DNA of 11,795 nt from Mariniphaga sp. GTDB taxonomy: Bacteria; Bacteroidota; Bacteroidia; Bacteroidales; Prolixibacteraceae. The stretch is taken from contig JANYLE010000280.1 of NCBI GenBank assembly GCA_025363795.1, positions 1-11,795 of the forward strand, in the 5' to 3' direction. The position numbers were made by a program, and so were the translations under genes. Within the stretch, counting starts at the first letter, position 1, and each line of letters opens with the position of its first letter. The notes below the pieces were generated by a model. That model was not told where the DNA came from, ran no database searches, and was given only the letters and a program-made list of their open reading frames with translations. Positions 8,086 through 11,795 of the stretch are shown here, piece after piece.

Positions 8086-8661
8086 TCAAAACGGGGCATA
8101 AACAACTGCGAGAATTTTTGCTGGGGATTCATCCGCAGCATGCACGTGATGGTCAACTACGGAGTCGTAATAGATGCTGTCACCCTCCGATAGCAGGTAA
8201 ATTGATTTGCCATATTTGATTTCGATAGCACCACTTAAAACGAAAATGAATTCTTCACCTTCGTGTGATGACTGCACAAAATCAGATTCGGTGGAGGGGT
8301 TAATCTCCACAATAAAAGGTTCCATATGGCGACCCGACTTATCGCTGGCCAAAGGAAAAAAATCGAGGTTCAGACGGGCAGTGCTGTTTTTGTTGGAGAA
8401 GCTGGTTCCTCTTCTCATGTCCCCGTTACGGGTAACTACAGGACCCAGCTGATCCATATCGTCGAGAAAAGTACCCAATCTCACTCCTAAAGAGCGGGCA
8501 ACTTTAATTAAATGACCCAGTGATGGAATTGTTTCATTCTCTTCAATTCTGGTCATCATTTCGGTTGTGAAACCACAACGTTCAGCCAAATCATCGACTG
8601 TTATACTCTTTTGCTGACGAATGGCGGTGATTTTCTCACCAACATTTTTAATTGCACTCAT
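8086..8661 (-). CDS. XRE-family transcriptional regulator with C-terminal cupin sensor
   Basis: This is a cytoplasmic DNA-binding protein of 191 residues with two modules. A Cro/C1-type helix-turn-helix covers about 8-63 (VGEKITAIRQQKSITVDDLA, ERCGFTTEMMTRIEENETIPS, LIKVARSLGV). A single cupin_2 barrel covers about 110-190 (HEGEEFIFVLSGAIEIKYG, LSEGDSIYYDSVVDHHVHA). The cupin keeps the first-motif HxxxE pattern with Glu and a later HHVHA, so metal or small-ligand binding is possible. Known relatives regulate the gene beside them in response to a metabolite. Here that gene is the acyl-CoA synthetase 24 nt downstream, so its substrate or acyl-CoA product is the natural candidate effector (inference). 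Whether it activates or represses cannot be told. The ATG at 8661 gives a full HTH and no better start is seen. Confidence 0.92.
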   Translation of the reverse strand: MSAIKNVGEKITAIRQQKSITVDDLAERCGFTTEMMTRIEENETIPSLGHLIKVARSLGVRLGTFLDDMDQLGPVVTRNGDMRRGTSFSNKNSTARLNLDFFPLASDKSGRHMEPFIVEINPSTESDFVQSSHEGEEFIFVLSGAIEIKYGKSIYLLSEGDSIYYDSVVDHHVHAADESPAKILAVVYAPF

Positions 8662-8686
8662 ATTGATTAATTATGATTCCGGTTTG

Positions 8687-8701
8687 CAACAAAAATAGTT
8701 G
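8687..8701 (-). promoter_or_regulatory. Candidate promoter -7 element and inverted repeat before the XRE-cupin operon
   Basis: On the minus strand TATTTTTG (8697-8690) matches the Bacteroidota -7 consensus TAnnTTTG, but only TTT, not TTG, lies 20 nt further upstream. Transcription would start near 8684, leaving about 22 nt before the ATG. The same stretch is flanked by CAAC (8687-8690) and GTTG (8698-8701), a short inverted repeat over the -7 element that could serve as an autoregulatory operator. Both calls are tentative. Confidence 0.4.
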
Positions 8702-8733
8702 TTTTGCTTAATATCTGAAATGATTATTGAATA

Positions 8734-8774
8734 AAAAATGAAAAGCCACAACATTGTCGTGGCTTTTCATTTTT
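8734..8774 (-). terminator. 16-bp perfect hairpin terminator after the alpha-galactosidase gene
   Basis: The arms 8734-8749 and 8759-8774 are perfect inverted repeats around a 9-nt loop. The core is GCCAC / GTGGC and the outer part is A-rich / T-rich. Read on the minus strand, the stem ends in a T run, as an intrinsic terminator should. It lies about 108 nt after the alpha-galactosidase stop and upstream of the XRE-cupin promoter, so it insulates the regulator operon. Its symmetry would let it work in either direction, but no plus-strand gene enters it. Confidence 0.8.
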
Positions 8775-8881
8775 GTATATGGGATCACAGGTTTTTCGTC
8801 TTAAACATTCAGACTGAAAGATCTGCGTGAAACTCGGGGTTGTTTTAATGAGATCAATATTGCCTGCAAATAAGGAAATAA

Positions 8882-11050
8882 TTATTTCGCCTCAGTAATT
8901 TCGATCACAGCACTTGTCAGCTCATTGTTGTTTGGTAATGACACCCCTATTTTCATCAGGTAATCACCTGAGAAAGTTTTCCCTTCTGAAGGAAAGAAAC
9001 TTCTGATGCTTGGCATCTTATTGATTTCATTCAATTTGTAGGTCTTGTTCGGATCAAGTCCATTCAATCGTACCGGACTAAATCTCGTGGAGAAACGAGG
9101 GTGGAGCGCATAAGAGAAAAGCAGCGACCTCGATTTATCCTGACTTATATACATCAAAACTGACCGCTCCTCCTCGTAAGGAGAGATAAGCCGGTACAGA
9201 TCTCCGCCCCAGATCAATTCTTTTAGCCGGTTGTAGTTCTGAACTGCAGTTTTACTGAAGGTTAATTCTTCGGTAGTCATCTCATTAACGCGGATATCGT
9301 AACCTAATTTTCCGGACATTGCAACATCGGTCTTGTACTTCAGGGATTGTTTCCCCATCGTCGTAATATGATTACAGGAGGTCATGCTTGGGAAGAAATA
9401 GGAATAACCCCACTGAATGAAGACCCGCTCGGCGGCATCGGTGTTGTCGCTTGGCCAGAATTCGGTGAAATATTTGAGCGCGCCATAATCTGTCCGGCCA
9501 CCGCCACCAGAACAAAGCATAATGGGAAGGTGAGGATATTTCGCCCGCAATCGATCCATTACCCTGTATAAGCTACGCACATATTCGATCTGCACATGCG
9601 ACTGATTATCCTTTAAATAAGGAGAATAGATATTGGTCATCATGCGGTTGCAATCCCATTTAATAAAGCCGATATTCGGATTTTTTGTCAGCATTTCATC
9701 AACGATGTTGTAGACAAAGTCCTGCACCTTGGGATTAGTCAGATCGAGCACCAATTGATTCCGGTAATAGTTCTCGTCGCGGTTGGGTAATTTCAGTATC
9801 CAGTCAGGATGCTTTTCGTATAACTCACTCTTTGGATTTACCATCTCGGGTTCAATCCAGATACCGAATTTTATTCCTTTGGCTTCGGCCTGTTCTACTA
9901 GATAACCTAAACCGTGAGGCAATTTAGTCTTGGTTTCCTGCCAGTCACCCAGACCGGCACCATCGTTCTTCCGGGGATATTTGTTTCCAAACCAACCATC
10001 ATCCAATAGGAACAAGTCTACCCCAAGTTCTTTGGCACTTCCGAATAAATCAGTCAACTTCTTTTCGTCGAAATCGAAGTAAGTAGCTTCCCAGTTGTTG
10101 AGCAATGTAAGGCGGCTCTTGTGCCCGTCGAGTACACCGTAATTGCGCGCCCATTGATGGAAGTTACGGCTGGCCTGACCTTTCCCTTGCGTACTGAATG
10201 TGAAGATAAACTCAGGCGTAACGAAGTTCTCATTGGTTTTCAGATGATATTCGGATGCAAATGGATTGATTCCGGGAACCATCCTTAACGAATTTGAATT
10301 ATCGATCTCAAAAAGCAATCTGAAACTGCCGGTCCAGCCAAGCGTTCCGGCGATTACTTCACCTGAGTTTTCGTCAGCAGGTTTGTTTTTTGCCAGAAAG
10401 AATACAGGAGTCTGGAAAATATTGGCCCGGGTTCCTAGTTTACTGTCAATTACTTTGATTCCGCTCGTAAGCAGACTCTCTTCCATGCGCATCTCTTTTG
10501 CCCAATCGCCATGAAACTGTGTGAGCCAATATTGATCGGCATCAAGATGAATCATGGCCGAAGCAAAATTCGTCATGGTTACAGGATTTTTTTCCTGATG
10601 AACGATTTCACTCCAGGTTTTTATGATGTCTTCATCAAAATAGGCAACAAAAACCAGTTTCACTGTTACCGGATATTGAGGATCTTTCAGTGTGATGGTA
10701 GTTGTGGTCAGATTTCCGTCTTTAACCGAGGTTTGATCTGCAAATAAAAGTTCCAATGACGGATTCCCATCATTGTGAAGCATTTTTATAGCCGGTTCAA
10801 ACAGGTTATCAGTCCCTGAAGGGATATAAGCTTCGTGAATATTCCGCTGTAACCGATATTCTGCTGCATTATTCAGCTTCTCTCCAAGGTAAACCTGGCT
10901 CACTTTCTTGCTTTTCCCGACCGAATACACGAGAGCTGAATGCTTCGTTTCGATAACTATCTGCTTAACGCTTTCATCCTGAAGTTGTGGCTGCGCAAAC
11001 ACCTGAACCGCAATAAATAGCATTAAGATCAAAAAGAATTGTTTCTTCAT
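8882..11050 (-). CDS. Secreted GH36-family alpha-galactosidase
   Basis: This retaining glycosidase would release terminal alpha-linked galactose from raffinose-type sugars or galactosylated glycans in the periplasm. I start it at ATG 11050 (722 residues), where MKKQFFLILMLFIAVQVFAQ is a clean Sec signal with likely cleavage after VFA; an ATG at 11083 adds 11 residues ahead of it and is less likely. There is no lipobox Cys. An N-terminal beta-sandwich (to about 310) precedes the TIM barrel. Seen there are LLNNWEATYFDF, LFLLDDGWFGNKYPR, KFGIWIEPEMVNP, FIKWDCNR with nucleophile Asp466, CSGGGGRTDYG and WPSDNTDA with acid/base Asp535. The 69-residue spacing of the two Asp and the motifs are characteristic of GH36 alpha-galactosidases. 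An all-beta C-terminal domain follows. It is monocistronic or follows the kinase by 88 nt. Exact specificity (alpha-galactose or alpha-N-acetylgalactosamine) is not settled. Confidence 0.92.
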   Translation of the reverse strand: MKKQFFLILMLFIAVQVFAQPQLQDESVKQIVIETKHSALVYSVGKSKKVSQVYLGEKLNNAAEYRLQRNIHEAYIPSGTDNLFEPAIKMLHNDGNPSLELLFADQTSVKDGNLTTTTITLKDPQYPVTVKLVFVAYFDEDIIKTWSEIVHQEKNPVTMTNFASAMIHLDADQYWLTQFHGDWAKEMRMEESLLTSGIKVIDSKLGTRANIFQTPVFFLAKNKPADENSGEVIAGTLGWTGSFRLLFEIDNSNSLRMVPGINPFASEYHLKTNENFVTPEFIFTFSTQGKGQASRNFHQWARNYGVLDGHKSRLTLLNNWEATYFDFDEKKLTDLFGSAKELGVDLFLLDDGWFGNKYPRKNDGAGLGDWQETKTKLPHGLGYLVEQAEAKGIKFGIWIEPEMVNPKSELYEKHPDWILKLPNRDENYYRNQLVLDLTNPKVQDFVYNIVDEMLTKNPNIGFIKWDCNRMMTNIYSPYLKDNQSHVQIEYVRSLYRVMDRLRAKYPHLPIMLCSGGGGRTDYGALKYFTEFWPSDNTDAAERVFIQWGYSYFFPSMTSCNHITTMGKQSLKYKTDVAMSGKLGYDIRVNEMTTEELTFSKTAVQNYNRLKELIWGGDLYRLISPYEEERSVLMYISQDKSRSLLFSYALHPRFSTRFSPVRLNGLDPNKTYKLNEINKMPSIRSFFPSEGKTFSGDYLMKIGVSLPNNNELTSAVIEITEAK

Positions 11051-11069
11051 AACGGAGAATAGTTTATGG

Positions 11070-11102
11070 TATATAATTAGCAACGCTAAAGATATATAAT
11101 TA
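11070..11102. repeat. 10-bp direct repeat upstream of the alpha-galactosidase gene
   Basis: TATATAATTA occurs at 11070-11079 and 11093-11102, 23 bp from start to start, about two helical turns. It lies 20-52 bp before the preferred alpha-galactosidase start, within the 88-base gap after the kinase gene. Between the copies a TATCTTTA (minus strand, 11094-11087) is one base off the -7 consensus, with no well-spaced TTG. It could be a regulator site or simply AT-rich leader. Confidence 0.35.
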
Positions 11103-11138
11103 ATTCTTCAACGAACCATTTGATTCAAAGACTTCCCC

Positions 11139-11795
11139 TTAATTCCCCTTTGCATTTGGCGCAATTGGCAAGGTAAAATAGAACCGGGACCCTTTGTTTG
11201 TTTCAGAATCGACACCAATATGGCCGCCCATCAATTCAACCAATTCCTTTGCTATTTTTAATCCTAAGCCAGTCCCTCCAATTGCCGCTACCATTGCTTC
11301 TTTTCCGCGGTAGAACATCTCAAAAATCCGTTCCCTTTCATGTTCAGGAATCCCAATTCCTGTATCTTTTACATAGAACTCAATTCCGCCGTTTTTCATT
11401 GCAAATCCCAGTTCGACACTTCCGGTTAATGTATATTTCAATGCGTTCGATACAAAATTAGTCAGCACCTGTCTTATTTTCTCTTTATCCGAATGAATCG
11501 CGAGATTCTCACATTGAAGTGGAATAACGACAACTAAATCAAGGCTCTTTTTAAAATCAGGAAGATCAAACATCTGGCAAACATCTGAAACAAGCTCTGC
11601 TGGTTTAAATTCGAGCATTTTAACCGGCAACCTTTCGCTTTGAAGCCGCGACATCTGTATAACATCATCAATCAGCATCAATAATTGTTTTGAGCTTTTT
11701 TGTACAATCTCAGCATAGAGATTCCGATCCTCATCTTCACCATCAACCATTAAATCTGAAAAGCCGATTATCGCATTCATCGGAGTTCTGATTTC
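11139..11795 (-). CDS. Sensor histidine kinase, C-terminal catalytic part (5'-truncated)
   Basis: The frame is open to the window edge. The first visible residues are EIRTPMNAIIGFSDLM, the H-box lacking only its phospho-accepting His, which would be encoded just outside the window. So the ATG at 11780 is internal. Of 218 visible residues, about 1-60 form the HisKA dimerisation helices and the rest the HATPase_c domain: N box LTNFVSNALKYT (about 111-122), G1 KDTGIGIPEHE, F box RIFEMFYRG and G2 GGTGLGLKIAKELVELMGG. All ATP-binding boxes are intact. The protein ends right after the kinase domain (YFTLPIAPNAKGN), so no receiver or AraC domain is fused at the C-terminus, ruling out the classical hybrid two-component regulator of glycan loci. 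The input domain is out of view. The alpha-galactosidase lies 88 nt downstream on the same strand; no functional link is shown. Confidence 0.92.
   Translation of the reverse strand, partial: EIRTPMNAIIGFSDLMVDGEDEDRNLYAEIVQKSSKQLLMLIDDVIQMSRLQSERLPVKMLEFKPAELVSDVCQMFDLPDFKKSLDLVVVIPLQCENLAIHSDKEKIRQVLTNFVSNALKYTLTGSVELGFAMKNGGIEFYVKDTGIGIPEHERERIFEMFYRGKEAMVAAIGGTGLGLKIAKELVELMGGHIGVDSETNKGSRFYFTLPIAPNAKGN

Noticed and set aside
8775..8881. A small gene or RNA between the alpha-galactosidase stop and its hairpin.
   Set aside because: No ORF with a plausible start and no clear promoter or fold was seen in these 107 bases; they read as a 3' untranslated region.
1293..11050. A single alpha-galactoside utilisation locus joining SusC/SusD with the GH36 enzyme.
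   Set aside because: The genes are on opposite strands, separated by an unrelated operon and by three terminators. Proximity alone does not support one locus.

Overview
The window looks like chromosomal DNA of a free-living or host-associated Bacteroidota, probably of the Bacteroidales/Marinilabiliales type. The phylum rests on four things seen here: a type B C-terminal domain for the type IX secretion system (T9SS), a SusC/SusD outer-membrane pair, promoter-like sequences of the Bacteroidota TTG / TAnnTTTG kind, and mostly AT-rich leaders instead of Shine-Dalgarno sites. The family-level guess is inference only.

Layout: (1) 3-698, plus strand, the 3' end of a secreted adhesin-like protein with SprB-like, Ig/cadherin-like and CHU_C sorting modules. 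(2) 699-1292, a 594-base AT-rich gap holding a good Bacteroidota promoter, two short arrays of 10-nt units and a nine-codon upstream ORF. (3) 1293-6313, a susC-susD pair closed by a strong terminator. (4) 6409-8661, minus strand, a two-gene operon of an XRE-cupin regulator and a FadD-like acyl-CoA synthetase; its terminator faces that of susD. (5) 8882-11050, minus strand, a secreted GH36 alpha-galactosidase ended by a 16-bp perfect hairpin. (6) 11139-11795, minus strand, the kinase core of a sensor histidine kinase cut by the window edge just after the phospho-accepting His.

How they may work together: SusC/SusD would bind and import a ligand, probably a glycan, across the outer membrane. 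No glycosidase sits on their transcript. The only glycosidase nearby, GH36, is on the other strand beyond an unrelated operon, so linking the two is speculative. The XRE-cupin/acyl-CoA synthetase pair looks like a self-contained fatty-acid or carboxylate activation unit with its own regulator. I found no RNA genes, insertion sequences, CRISPR arrays or phage genes, and no clear sign of a wholly new system. The most unusual part is the long susC leader.
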